A DNA stretch of 64,000 nt from Xenorhabdus cabanillasii (lineage in GTDB: Bacteria; Pseudomonadota; Gammaproteobacteria; Enterobacterales; Enterobacteriaceae). The DNA is taken from positions 1,364,001 through 1,428,000 of the forward strand of contig NZ_QTUB01000001.1 in NCBI RefSeq assembly GCF_003386665.1, read 5' to 3'. Made by a program: the position numbers and the translations under genes. Under the pieces are notes generated by a model that did not search any database, had not been told where the DNA came from, and saw only the letters and a program-made list of their open reading frames with translations. Shown here one piece after another: positions 1 to 8,259 of the stretch (its first letter is position 1; each line of letters opens with the position of its first letter).

Positions 1-2
1 TC

Positions 3-509
3 TGGTATTTCGCTTCCGGCCAGATTTTGCCTCAAGATGCCATGATCTGGCTGAATACCCCTCATGAGATGACAATTGCAGGTTTTACTCTGGAATGGCC
101 TTCATTTGAGTTTCTGGCTGGATTTATCGGCCTGACACTCTATTCCGCGCCTTTTGTGGCAGAAGAGTTAAGAGCCGGAATACAGGGTGTTGGACGCGGC
201 CAAAAATATGCTGCCCACGCATTGGGCTTAACTGGCTGGCAGGCTATGCGCCATGTCGTACTGCCACAGGCATTGAAGATTGCTATGCCGCCACTTTTGG
301 GGCAGTACATGACTATCGTCAAGAATTCATCATTAACAATGGCGATTGGTGTCGCTGAACTTTCCTATGCTTCCCGTCAGGTAGAAACACAGTCTCTGCA
401 AACATTTGAAGCGTTTGGCGTGGCGACAGTACTCTACATCGCCATTATTGCTGTGATGGAAGGTTGGGGGCAATGGCGTCAGCAGAGAATACTGGCAAGA
501 GGGTACTGA
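3..509 (+). CDS. Polar amino-acid ABC transporter permease, 5' end outside window
   Basis: Inner-membrane permease subunit of a polar amino-acid ABC importer of the His/Glu/Gln type. The reading frame is open from base 3, so the true start lies upstream; the first ATG inside the window (27) is unlikely to be the start. The visible part has several hydrophobic segments and the cytoplasmic EAA loop (EELRAG...G..Q..AA.ALGL, then LPQALK), which contacts the ATP-binding subunit. It ends one base before the next permease begins, so the two are translationally coupled and probably form a heterodimer. The ATP-binding and substrate-binding subunits are not in the window and may lie upstream. The family call is firm; the substrate is not known. 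Confidence 0.85.
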   Translation, partial: WYFASGQILPQDAMIWLNTPHEMTIAGFTLEWPSFEFLAGFIGLTLYSAPFVAEELRAGIQGVGRGQKYAAHALGLTGWQAMRHVVLPQALKIAMPPLLGQYMTIVKNSSLTMAIGVAELSYASRQVETQSLQTFEAFGVATVLYIAIIAVMEGWGQWRQQRILARGY

Positions 510-510
510 T

Positions 511-1284
511 ATGGACTTTACTGTTATAGCAGAAAACTGGCGCTATTTGTTGTTGGGAACGTTTCCAGACGGGCCGTTGGAAGGCGCAGCTTTGACACTG
601 ATGATAAGTATTATGGCCGGAGTGATCTCCATCGTCTTAGGGACAGTGGCAGGAGTCGCATTGGCGATGTTGCGTGGTTTTTGGGTAAATTTGCTGGCAG
701 CGATACTGGGATTTTTTCGTGCTATTCCGGTTATCATGCTGATTTTCTGGACTTATTTCTTGTTGCCAGTGGTTTTGGGTATGGAAATACCTGAAATCAC
801 TACTGTAGTTTGTGCGCTGGCGTTGATCACTTCTGCTTATCTGGCTCATGGCGTCAAAGCGGGTATTCTGGCGATTGGTGAAGGCCAATGGCGTGCAGGG
901 CTGTCTTTGGGTTTCAATCGTTGGGAAGTATTGTGGCATATCGTTCTGCCACAGGCATTGCGTATGATGGTGCCTTCGTTTATCAACCAATGGATTGCGT
1001 TAATCAAAGACACTTCATTAGCTTATATTGTCGGAGTAGCGGAACTGTCATTTTTGGCGACACAGGTTAATAACCGCAGTATGGTTTATCCGATGGAAGT
1101 CTTTTTATTTATTGCGTTAGTTTATTTTGTGATGTGTTTGTCACTGGAATTAGCCGCTAACTATGTCGCTCGCCATTTTTCGGTAAGACGTGAGAAAACA
1201 GCATTCTTGCGATTTTGGGGTATACCCGACAGGCTTCTAATTATATTTAGACGGCCAGTGAATGGCTCTTCAGAAACTTGTTAG
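511..1284 (+). CDS. Polar amino-acid ABC transporter permease, second subunit
   Basis: Second permease of the same importer, 257 residues. A hydrophobic N-terminal segment is followed by about five membrane helices and an EAA loop around residues 130-165 (AGILAIGEGQ...AGLSLGF, LPQALR). The start at 511 directly abuts the stop of the upstream permease, as is usual in these operons. The protein is some 30 residues longer than GltK-type permeases because of a basic, aromatic C-terminal tail after residue 225. I do not recognise this tail; it could be a natural extension or an altered end. A hairpin terminator follows at 1361-1392. The substrate cannot be read from the sequence. Confidence 0.85.
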   Translation: MDFTVIAENWRYLLLGTFPDGPLEGAALTLMISIMAGVISIVLGTVAGVALAMLRGFWVNLLAAILGFFRAIPVIMLIFWTYFLLPVVLGMEIPEITTVVCALALITSAYLAHGVKAGILAIGEGQWRAGLSLGFNRWEVLWHIVLPQALRMMVPSFINQWIALIKDTSLAYIVGVAELSFLATQVNNRSMVYPMEVFLFIALVYFVMCLSLELAANYVARHFSVRREKTAFLRFWGIPDRLLIIFRRPVNGSSETC

Positions 1285-1360
1285 CTCTATGTTTGTAACC
1301 ACGGTATCTGGAACAAAGTGAAGGTAACAAAGAGACAACTTAAAAAAATTGCATAAATTT

Positions 1361-1392
1361 ATCCCAACTAAATCATATTAGTTGGGATTTTT
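1361..1392. terminator. Rho-independent terminator between convergent genes
   Basis: A perfect 10-bp inverted repeat (ATCCCAACTA / TAGTTGGGAT) with an 8-base loop is followed by TTTTT on the + strand. It ends the permease operon. A-rich bases precede it, so it may also serve the hydrolase gene that converges from the other side. Confidence 0.8.
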
Positions 1393-1393
1393 A

Positions 1394-2257
1394 CTAGTGA
1401 TATATTCCGGAAAGGAACGATTTTATTTCAGCGCTTAATATGGCTTGGTATTTTTCCCTGTCGAACCCGGCAGGATCCTGTGATGGAGGAAAATTAATAC
1501 TCTTCATATGTGATGGAAATGGGCTTTGAAAAGAGTGGTGCCCTGCATTTGTGACAGTTTTATGCACAACATTAGTATGGTTTTCAATAACTGATGTACA
1601 CAATATGTCAGATAAATGGTCTTTTTCCGCAGTTAACAATAATATTGGAACATTGACTCTATTTAAAGAATCTTTGTAATTAAACCATCCACATGCCGGA
1701 GCTAATAATATAAGTGAACTGATTCGGTTATCATACGGAACGGTAATTTCTTCAATCGATTGACTACTTGTTTTATCTGGAATGGCAACAGGTATACCAC
1801 CACTGATAGCAAGGGCTGTATATCCTCCCATTGAATGCCCAATTAATGTTATTTTGTTTTTTAATAAATGGTTACTCACCAACTCATTATTAACGATATG
1901 ATCAATAACTAACTTGATATGTCGGGGCCTGTTTTCTAAATTGGCTAATGTCGCAGCCAGAGAATCATCAAAATAACAATTCCCCGGATGTTCTAATGCT
2001 AATACGGCATACCCGGATTTAACAAGTGAGCACATAAGCTCCCGATAAGTGAGAGATGAGCCGCCACTACCATGGGATAAAACAATTAAAGGTATTTTGT
2101 TCCCGTAAATTGAGGCGTTCATCGCAACAGAGATATCATAAGGTCCGAATTTTTCTGATTTACCAATTTCCCGTGTTGGATAAAAAAAGTGAATCGGTAT
2201 AAATTTACCTTGCTTATCATCATAAACTTTACCATTGATACATCCTATGTTTAACAT
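1394..2257 (-). CDS. Alpha/beta hydrolase, dienelactone hydrolase / PAF-acetylhydrolase-like
   Basis: A 287-residue alpha/beta-hydrolase. The nucleophile elbow is GHSMGG with Ser142. The oxyanion-hole motif is SHGSGG at residues 61-66, and a candidate catalytic His sits in NAGHHSF near residue 242. The acid would be an Asp after the sixth strand, in the TAEKDHLSD stretch. The overall layout resembles the COG4188 group of predicted dienelactone hydrolases and lipoprotein-associated phospholipase-like enzymes. No signal peptide is visible, so it is probably cytoplasmic. It stands alone between a convergent ABC operon and a repeat element. The substrate is unknown; a lipid or ester hydrolase is a fair guess. 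Confidence 0.75.
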   Translation of the reverse strand: MLNIGCINGKVYDDKQGKFIPIHFFYPTREIGKSEKFGPYDISVAMNASIYGNKIPLIVLSHGSGGSSLTYRELMCSLVKSGYAVLALEHPGNCYFDDSLAATLANLENRPRHIKLVIDHIVNNELVSNHLLKNKITLIGHSMGGYTALAISGGIPVAIPDKTSSQSIEEITVPYDNRISSLILLAPACGWFNYKDSLNRVNVPILLLTAEKDHLSDILCTSVIENHTNVVHKTVTNAGHHSFQSPFPSHMKSINFPPSQDPAGFDREKYQAILSAEIKSFLSGIYH

Positions 2258-2342
2258 GATATTTCCTATTTTTTCTGTTTAGGTGAGAGGTTATTTCTGT
2301 GATTATATATCAGGTACTTCCTGTATTATAATTCTAATGTAT

Positions 2343-2522
2343 ATATACCCGTCGTCTTTCAAGTTTCAGCTTTTTTGGTTACGCTCACTCACCCCAGTCA
2401 CATAGTTATCTATGCTCCTGGGGATTAATGAGAGGCTCCTGCCTCTCACCGGAGGCCAGCCTTTGGCTGTGCAAATTCGTTCCCTTGTCGTCGCGCTGCA
2501 TCTTGAAATCCATTCGGTATAT
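2343..2522. repeat. Dispersed MITE-like repeat with imperfect terminal inverted repeats
   Basis: A 180-bp element. Its ends are inverted copies of each other: ATATACC, a variable 7-mer, TTTCAAG, three bases, CAGC at the left, and the reverse complement of the same pattern at the right. The interior contains a GC-rich palindromic part (ACTCACCCCAGTCACATAG ... TATGCTCCTGGGGATT). Two relatives occur at 21751-21809 and 51003-51150. I recall elements of this kind as common in Xenorhabdus and Photorhabdus. No coding capacity is seen. Confidence 0.75.
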
Positions 2523-2855
2523 GAAGGAAATAGAAGTGTGAAAATATCTTGAAATAAGAGGTAAAAAAGAGCAAGAAAGCAGAGGTCAAAATCAGGGCTA
2601 ACACATCAGAGTTTTAGATTTTATATATGGTGGATTTGCCTGTTGAATTAATGCCCCATCGTTGTGGTAGGGAATATATTTATCTTACTTAAAAAAAACA
2701 CAAGTGGTATTACTTGACAATTAATGCTTTTTATAAAGAAATAAAATTATTTTATATGTAAAATGAGTGTTTATTGTATAATTTATATGGGTGTTTTCTT
2801 ATTTGAATTTCTGGTATAACAGGGTAGGTAAATAATGATAATAGGTTAATATAAT
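2523..2855. other. AT-rich intergenic stretch upstream of hcp
   Basis: About 330 bases without a credible gene. It is markedly AT-rich, in keeping with the horizontally acquired look of the island that follows. A TTGACA hexamer occurs at 2714-2719, but no well-spaced -10 box can be assigned with confidence. It presumably holds the hcp promoter. Confidence 0.4.
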
Positions 2856-3335
2856 ATGGCAAATTCGATCTATGTCACAATTAAAGGGAAACTTCAGGGA
2901 TTGATTTCTCAAGGATGTTCTACATTGGATTCCATTGGTAATAAATTTCAGCTGGGACATGAGAATCAGATTTTTGTACTACAATTTAATCATGGTATTT
3001 CTCGAATGCAGAATGTTGCTCACCAACCGGTTAAGTTTGTCAAGCCCTTAGATAAATCATCACCGTTACTATTGATGGCAATTTCAAACAATGAAGAACT
3101 GGATCTGATGTTTGACTTTTACCGAACTTCGCAAGCTGGTGGGCAAGAGCGTTATTACTCTGTTAATTTAAGAAATGCTAAGTTATTAAATGTTAATGTT
3201 CAATATCCACACTCTGTTAATCATAATGATCGGCAGCCAGAAGAGATTGTTGCAGTTCAATATAAGGATATTGTTTGTCAACATCATATCGCTGGTACAT
3301 CAGGATATTGTGTTTGGGAAGAAACAGTTTATTAA
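2856..3335 (+). CDS. hcp: Hcp family type VI secretion tube protein
   Basis: A 159-residue Hcp (TssD) protein, the building block of the T6SS inner tube. Hexameric rings stack in the sheath, are shot into target cells and can carry small effectors in the ring lumen. Typical Hcp features are the N-terminal strand MANSIYVTIKG, the Hcp-type stretch HQPVKFVKPLDKSSP, the acidic-aromatic segment ELDLMFDFYR and the C-terminal strands ending in CVWEE. Length matches the family (about 160). No other T6SS structural gene is adjacent, so this is an orphan hcp, of the kind often linked to an effector/immunity pair; the next two genes fit that role. An AT-rich hairpin lies directly after the stop. Base composition is lower in GC than in the core genes. 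Confidence 0.88.
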   Translation: MANSIYVTIKGKLQGLISQGCSTLDSIGNKFQLGHENQIFVLQFNHGISRMQNVAHQPVKFVKPLDKSSPLLLMAISNNEELDLMFDFYRTSQAGGQERYYSVNLRNAKLLNVNVQYPHSVNHNDRQPEEIVAVQYKDIVCQHHIAGTSGYCVWEETVY

Positions 3336-3360
3336 GTTATATAAACTAATTATATAACTT
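3334..3360 (+). other. AT-rich hairpin after hcp
   Basis: A perfect 10-bp inverted repeat (AAGTTATATA / TATATAACTT) with a 7-base loop starts inside the hcp stop codon. No T-run follows, so it is not a classic terminator. It could protect the hcp mRNA end and lower expression of the downstream gene. Confidence 0.5.
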
Positions 3361-3510
3361 ATTAACAGAGTGACTTTTATATAATTAATTTACTTTCAGT
3401 GACGATAAATATTATTTAATATCAGTTTAATAAAGTAAATTATGTTGTTTGAAATACCTGAAAAATAATATATATATTTAGATACTGGCGTAATCACTAA
3501 GTGATAATAG

Positions 3511-4551
3511 GTGGTGATTAAAATGCGATTTGATAGTCTTACATCACAACTAAGAGATGAGTTTGATGAAAGTAAGTTACCTGATTTTCGGTATGCTTAT
3601 CAGTTGAGAATGACACATCCTGGTGCTGCTAATATTGATTTTCAGGCTATTGCTGATGCGTTGGATTGCCACCGTGATTTTTATGGTGCTGGAATTATTT
3701 ATTCGGATGGGTTATCTAAGCGTTATTTGGTTAGACCATCAAAAAGACGCGGAAACCAAACTACATCAGAGTTAACACATATTATTATCTTTAATCTAGA
3801 GGCGGCGGCAGTTACTCCAGAAGCAGAGCTGAAAAAAACGGTTTCAGAGCCTAGTTTGGTATGGGAGATTGGGTCAACAGCGCTTTCGTGTGGGGCTGCA
3901 TTGGCATTTATAGTAGTTGAATTTTTTTCAGCCGCAGCAGTTCCAGCTACAATGGGGACAAGTTCAGCAGTTACTGTTTTGGCTTATAGTGGTGCTGCTG
4001 CAAGTTCTCTTCAATGTGGAAATGGCATATATAGGGTTTATCAACTTACTAATAATGGTGAGGAAGGGATAGAGCATGTTGCTTGGTTAGATTCACAGGA
4101 TTGGTATGTTGCAACGACTACAATGCTGGATATAACCTCTCTCGTTTCTGGTTCAGCAGCTTTAAAGGAAGCATACCATACTTATAGAATAATGAAGTCT
4201 ACATCTTCCCGTAGTGTATCAGAATGGCTGAAAAAAATGCCAAGACATGAAAGAAAACGGTTAACAGAAGAGATTATACGACATAACAATCCCGGAATTT
4301 CTAATCAAGCTATAAAAGACGCAATAAGAAGAGGAAGATATCCTAAACGTTATCCAACAGAAGAAATTCACAGGACTCTGCGAAACTATTTGATAAATTC
4401 TCTTTCTGCGGGTGGTGGTTTTTTGGGAAGTGGAATGACTGGCAGCATCAATAATCCTGAAAATATAATTAAATCAGTCGATTATGCTATTGGTGCAATT
4501 TATTCTATTGTGGATGAAAAACCAGCAGGTTATATTCAAAATGGTTATTAA
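3511..4551 (+). CDS. Putative Hcp-linked T6SS effector with hydrophobic core
   Basis: A 346-residue protein of a family that I recall next to hcp genes in other enterobacteria, sometimes with the misleading name NAD synthetase. Three parts are visible. A polar N-terminal domain (1-110) contains DFRYAYQLRMTHPG and a conserved-looking DALDCHRDFYG stretch. An Ala/Gly/Ser-rich hydrophobic block (about 117-170) could form two or three membrane helices. A basic C-terminal region (225-300) is rich in Arg and Lys (RHERKRLTEE, RRGRYPKRYP) and is followed by another Gly-rich hydrophobic stretch. No signal peptide and no known catalytic motif are visible. Position after an orphan hcp and before a polytopic membrane protein suggests a pore-forming or membrane-acting effector. 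That role is inference. The start could also be the ATG at 3523 (MRFDSL). Confidence 0.6.
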   Translation: MVIKMRFDSLTSQLRDEFDESKLPDFRYAYQLRMTHPGAANIDFQAIADALDCHRDFYGAGIIYSDGLSKRYLVRPSKRRGNQTTSELTHIIIFNLEAAAVTPEAELKKTVSEPSLVWEIGSTALSCGAALAFIVVEFFSAAAVPATMGTSSAVTVLAYSGAAASSLQCGNGIYRVYQLTNNGEEGIEHVAWLDSQDWYVATTTMLDITSLVSGSAALKEAYHTYRIMKSTSSRSVSEWLKKMPRHERKRLTEEIIRHNNPGISNQAIKDAIRRGRYPKRYPTEEIHRTLRNYLINSLSAGGGFLGSGMTGSINNPENIIKSVDYAIGAIYSIVDEKPAGYIQNGY

Positions 4552-4650
4552 TGGAAAAGTGTTTTTACTGAAATTTGTATGGGATTATGAATATTCAACT
4601 TATTATAAGATGACTACAGAAATAAGGAGTAAAAAGAGAGATAAAATAAC

Positions 4651-5871
4651 ATGAACATAAAAAATATATTAACAAACAGGCAATTCAGAAGCATTATACA
4701 TTTGTATAAAAATACAGATGATAGAATTGCGAATAGCGATTCTTCTCTGTCGGGTGAACTAAATACTGTTAGGATTAAAGATAAAATAACTATCAATCGC
4801 TCTTCAGAAGAAAGTGTATTGATGGCTTTGTTTCCTATACTGATTTCTATTTCTTATGTAATATTACTTTTTGTATTTTATAATTTTTATTCTTCTTCTG
4901 ATGTTGCGCGTTTTCAACGTTCTGCCAGTATATTTATCATTTCTATAATCTTGTTATCGACACTTTGTGCTTACAGAGGAAACCTCTTTGCTTTAAAAAC
5001 ACTGAATGGGCTGAATACATTAAGTATTATTTTGGCAATGATTCTTATTCTGTTTGATTACTTTGTCCATTATATGCATCACGAATGGTATTTGTTGAAT
5101 ATCGTCTTTTTTAATTTTTTCTCTAATAGGATAATCATTAATAGTGAAGCGTTTTCTCAAGCTATGAAAGAAGTTCTATGGTTTAAAATAAAGAACCATA
5201 TCTTGAGAAGAAAGATAGCTGGAATCGCAGAAGAAGGTACTATTGAACTTCATGATAGATCGAAGAAACTAAATTTTTTCATGATTTTTTGGCAATATTG
5301 TGTATTAAATACCAATCTCAATAATACACTTAAAGCAAGTTTTGCACTTAACCAAAGAGTAGAAAAAAATGATACTAGTCTACTGGCAGAAAAGAGATTA
5401 AATAAATATCGGGATTTATTGGACTTTGGTATTCCAAAAAAAGCATTACTGATAACATTATTTTCTACTATTTTACTAATTAAATCTTATGTAATGACTA
5501 CATTTATATTGTTATCTCATTTGGATAACAAAAATGATCTGCCAATTTTATTTTTTATTGTCGCTTTGGCTTTAGTATTTGCTTTCTTATCCATTTCATT
5601 AACTCATAGGGGAATAACTTTTGGATTCAGGATGTTAACTGTAGCACGTTATCTTTTTCTTGCCCTCTTTATCTCTCTGGTGAGTTTAAAATTCGTTGCG
5701 GATATATTGGATTATAGCAATGTCTCTTTGTGTATTATTGCCGTGGATTTTTTACTGGCATTCTTTATGCTAAATACTCAATATTATAGTCAATACCTTA
5801 AGGAGCTACATTGCTTTCAGGCATGGCATAAAATGATCAGAAAAAATAGTAAACAGAGGAAAGTCATTTAA
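4651..5871 (+). CDS. Polytopic membrane protein, candidate immunity protein
   Basis: A 406-residue integral membrane protein. About eight hydrophobic helices fall into two groups: four in residues 52-165 and four in residues 268-385, with a basic, probably cytoplasmic loop between them. The first 45 residues are polar. It matches no family I can name. It starts 99 bases after the putative effector, on the same strand and with the same AT-rich composition. Colicin-like pore formers are usually neutralised by polytopic inner-membrane immunity proteins, so immunity to the upstream protein is the most economical hypothesis. A stand-alone function cannot be excluded. Confidence 0.55.
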   Translation: MNIKNILTNRQFRSIIHLYKNTDDRIANSDSSLSGELNTVRIKDKITINRSSEESVLMALFPILISISYVILLFVFYNFYSSSDVARFQRSASIFIISIILLSTLCAYRGNLFALKTLNGLNTLSIILAMILILFDYFVHYMHHEWYLLNIVFFNFFSNRIIINSEAFSQAMKEVLWFKIKNHILRRKIAGIAEEGTIELHDRSKKLNFFMIFWQYCVLNTNLNNTLKASFALNQRVEKNDTSLLAEKRLNKYRDLLDFGIPKKALLITLFSTILLIKSYVMTTFILLSHLDNKNDLPILFFIVALALVFAFLSISLTHRGITFGFRMLTVARYLFLALFISLVSLKFVADILDYSNVSLCIIAVDFLLAFFMLNTQYYSQYLKELHCFQAWHKMIRKNSKQRKVI

Positions 5872-5942
5872 TATTGAAATGCTTTCTGATGCCAAACTAT
5901 TCGACCGAAAGAATCGAATAATTTGGCTGATTTTAATAATGG

Positions 5943-7439
5943 TTAATCGTGCTGCCTTCTTGCAAACAGAGCGATCACCACAGCGCTTAGTAGTAACAAT
6001 GTTCCCGCCACGGTTAAAACTGATAGGAATGAGCTATCAAAAGCCTGTTTTGCTGCACGGATCAGTGATAAGGCGGTATCACCTTTTAAACTTTCTGCAA
6101 CGATAAGTGCTTCATCAATACTATTTTGTATCGAGCTAATTTGTACAGACTCTGGTATGACAACCTCGGTCGGTAGGGTGAATGAGGCCGTATAGATCGC
6201 TACCATCAGGCTACCAAGAACAGCTATCCCAATCAGACCACCAAATTCATAGGCAATTTCCTCAATTGAAGCGGCTGTACCTGCACTGTGCTCAGGAGCA
6301 TTGAACATGATGGATGTAGAAGCTGCTGTCATAGCGGCACCGATGCCAAACCCAATCATGGCAAACGCAGTTATTTGCACTAATACGCCGGATTGGAAAC
6401 CGATAAGATAGCCAAAAATACCAAGTCCGGCAAAGACGAGTGAGAGCCACATAATTCTTCCGGCACCAAATCTGGGGACGGCAATACCAGCCAAAGGCCC
6501 GGCAGCAAAAGAAGCTAAGGGAATAGGCAGGATAAACAATCCCGCCTGTAAAGGTGATAAACCTACCACCAGTTGAAGCCGTTGACTGATTACAAGCTCC
6601 ACTCCCACGAGGGCTGCTGTGGTAACAAAAGCCGTTGCGACTCCGGTGGCGAAACCGTAAGAACGTAACAGATTAAAGTCGATAATTGGTGCGGATGAAC
6701 GGCGTTGCCGGCGAACGAACATAACTATGAAAACAATCCCGATGGCGCTGGCTATCATAGCAGTTTCCAGTGATGGTGCTTGTTTACTAATTTCCTTGAT
6801 AGCCAAGGTAATGCCAATCAGCCCAATCATGATTTGGGTAGAAGCAAGCAGGTCAAATGAGCGATTCGGATTACTTTGACTTTTGTTAATGGTGATCAGA
6901 GCAAAGATAAACGTAATGATGACGATAGGGACGTTGATCAGGAAGACAGAACCCCACCAGTAATATTCGAGCAGTATCCCACCGATAACGGGGCCAAGCG
7001 CTGCTCCTCCCGAAGCAACAGCTGACCAGATGCCGATGGCAAGAGCACGTTCATTCGGATCTTCAAAAGCCTGACGGACTATTGCCAGCGTTGCGGGCAT
7101 CATCATTGCTGCGCCAATGGCAAGTACCACTCGTGCACTGATCAATGTGCCAGGATTGGGAGCAAACGCGGCGATAAGTGATGCTATGCAGAATACAACC
7201 AGCCCGGAAGTAAACAGTTTTTTGGCACCAAAACGGTCACTTAACGCTCCTGTACCGGGAAGCAGGCCAGCAATGGTCAATGGATAGGCGTTCATGATCC
7301 ACAATTTTTCGGTGGAAGAAGCACGCAGGTCATGTGTCAGGCGAGGCAAGGCTGTATAGAGAACAGTCATGTCGATAACGATTAGAAAAAGCGCGCTGGA
7401 AATGATAGCCAGCACGAGCCAGCGAATATTCGATTTCAT
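5943..7439 (-). CDS. MFS drug:proton antiporter, DHA2 family, SmvA-like
   Basis: A 14-helix major facilitator of the DHA2 group, 498 residues from this start. It resembles Salmonella SmvA, which exports methyl viologen and cationic biocides. Motif A-like LSDRFGAKKLF lies in the loop after helix 2, and the helix-5 motif C region reads GIWSAVASGGAALGPVIGG. The helix-1 stretch DMTVLYTALPRL is typical of the group. The frame stays open to 7508, but the ATG at 7439 (MKSNIRWLVL) puts the first residues directly before helix 1; 7451 is an alternative. It is divergent from a TetR regulator, with a palindrome between them, so regulation by that repressor is likely. The substrate is inferred. Confidence 0.85.
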   Translation of the reverse strand: MKSNIRWLVLAIISSALFLIVIDMTVLYTALPRLTHDLRASSTEKLWIMNAYPLTIAGLLPGTGALSDRFGAKKLFTSGLVVFCIASLIAAFAPNPGTLISARVVLAIGAAMMMPATLAIVRQAFEDPNERALAIGIWSAVASGGAALGPVIGGILLEYYWWGSVFLINVPIVIITFIFALITINKSQSNPNRSFDLLASTQIMIGLIGITLAIKEISKQAPSLETAMIASAIGIVFIVMFVRRQRRSSAPIIDFNLLRSYGFATGVATAFVTTAALVGVELVISQRLQLVVGLSPLQAGLFILPIPLASFAAGPLAGIAVPRFGAGRIMWLSLVFAGLGIFGYLIGFQSGVLVQITAFAMIGFGIGAAMTAASTSIMFNAPEHSAGTAASIEEIAYEFGGLIGIAVLGSLMVAIYTASFTLPTEVVIPESVQISSIQNSIDEALIVAESLKGDTALSLIRAAKQAFDSSFLSVLTVAGTLLLLSAVVIALFARRQHD

Positions 7440-7512
7440 GCGAGAACTCATCAATATGGTTGAGGGATTCTGTGCCGTCCAAGTCTTGACGGTACAAAGT
7501 CCTGACATTATA

Positions 7513-7526
7513 AATACATACGTATT
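7513..7526. promoter_or_regulatory. Palindromic operator candidate for the TetR regulator
   Basis: AATACAT-ACGTATT is an inverted repeat with one mismatch. It is centred between the divergent exporter and regulator genes, 20 bases before the regulator's ATG. TetR-family proteins generally bind such sites in their own intergenic region. Confidence 0.55.
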
Positions 7527-7545
7527 GAATTAAAAGAGGGCTCCG

Positions 7546-8097
7546 ATGGGACGACGTAAAACAATTGATCGGGAAATTTTGCTGGATGCAGCGGAACAAA
7601 TCGTGACAACACATGGCGCTGCGGCTCTGACTATTGATGCAGTGGCAAAAGCGGTGGGGATCACTAAGGGTGGGGTTCAGTACAGTTTCAATACGAAGGA
7701 CGCACTCATTGATGCGATGTTTGAACGTTGGGAACTGAGTTACCAAGAGCAGTTTTGCACAATAGCCGGGGAAAATCCTGATCCGCTGACAGCGGTACGT
7801 GCGCATGTTGAGGCCAGCCAGCACTCTGATGACGTGTCATCTGCAAAAGCGGCAGGTTTAATGGCTGCTTTACTTCAAACACCTGAACATCTTGAGTCAA
7901 GCCGTGCCTGGTATAATCAGTGCATAGCTGGTCTGGATACAACGACGGAAGAAGGGCGTCGGGCGCGCTTAGCTTTTCTGGCCACAGAAGGGGCATTCAT
8001 CCTGCGCTTTTTTAGGTTAATGGAGATTGGTAAGGATAAATGGACGGATATTTTCACCGATATTCTTGGCATGATGCCATCCAAAAATAACGAATAA
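7546..8097 (+). CDS. TetR/AcrR family transcriptional regulator
   Basis: A 183-residue TetR-type repressor. The N-terminal helix-turn-helix domain is clear: REILLDAAEQIV at residues 7-18, then TIDAVAKAVGITKGGVQYSF at residues 28-47, in which GITKGGVQ..F is the recognition helix. The C-terminal ligand domain is variable and its ligand is unknown. A GAGGG ribosome-binding site lies 7 bases before the ATG. The gene is divergent from the SmvA-like exporter, the same arrangement as SmvR/SmvA in Klebsiella and relatives, so repression of the exporter and derepression by cationic compounds is a reasonable inference. Confidence 0.85.
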   Translation: MGRRKTIDREILLDAAEQIVTTHGAAALTIDAVAKAVGITKGGVQYSFNTKDALIDAMFERWELSYQEQFCTIAGENPDPLTAVRAHVEASQHSDDVSSAKAAGLMAALLQTPEHLESSRAWYNQCIAGLDTTTEEGRRARLAFLATEGAFILRFFRLMEIGKDKWTDIFTDILGMMPSKNNE

Positions 8098-8161
8098 AAC
8101 AGAGTCAATTAATGAGGCTTGTTAATAATGACTTTGTTATATAACTTGTTGATTTTGTTAA

Positions 8162-8177
8162 TCGCAATCGTTTTCTT
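8162..8177. promoter_or_regulatory. PurR box upstream of adeP
   Basis: TCGCAATCGTTTTCTT matches the purine repressor consensus ACGCAAACGTTTTCNT at most positions, including the central CG. It lies about 85 bases before the permease start. A second PurR-like box precedes xanP at 26315-26330. Confidence 0.65.
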
Positions 8178-8259
8178 TTTTGATCCTGAAGGATAACGAT
8201 TTGTTCGGATTTCCTGTAGGATAGGGCGAAAATTTCATCTTTTGGGGAATAAAATATTA

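Noticed and set aside
3511..4551. NAD synthetase as the product of the Hcp-linked gene
   Set aside because: That name circulates for relatives, but no ATP-pyrophosphatase SGGxDS motif or other NAD synthetase signature is present.
5879..6106. A 75-codon + strand ORF after the membrane protein
   Set aside because: It lies almost wholly antisense to the 3' end of the SmvA-like exporter and shows no protein-like pattern.
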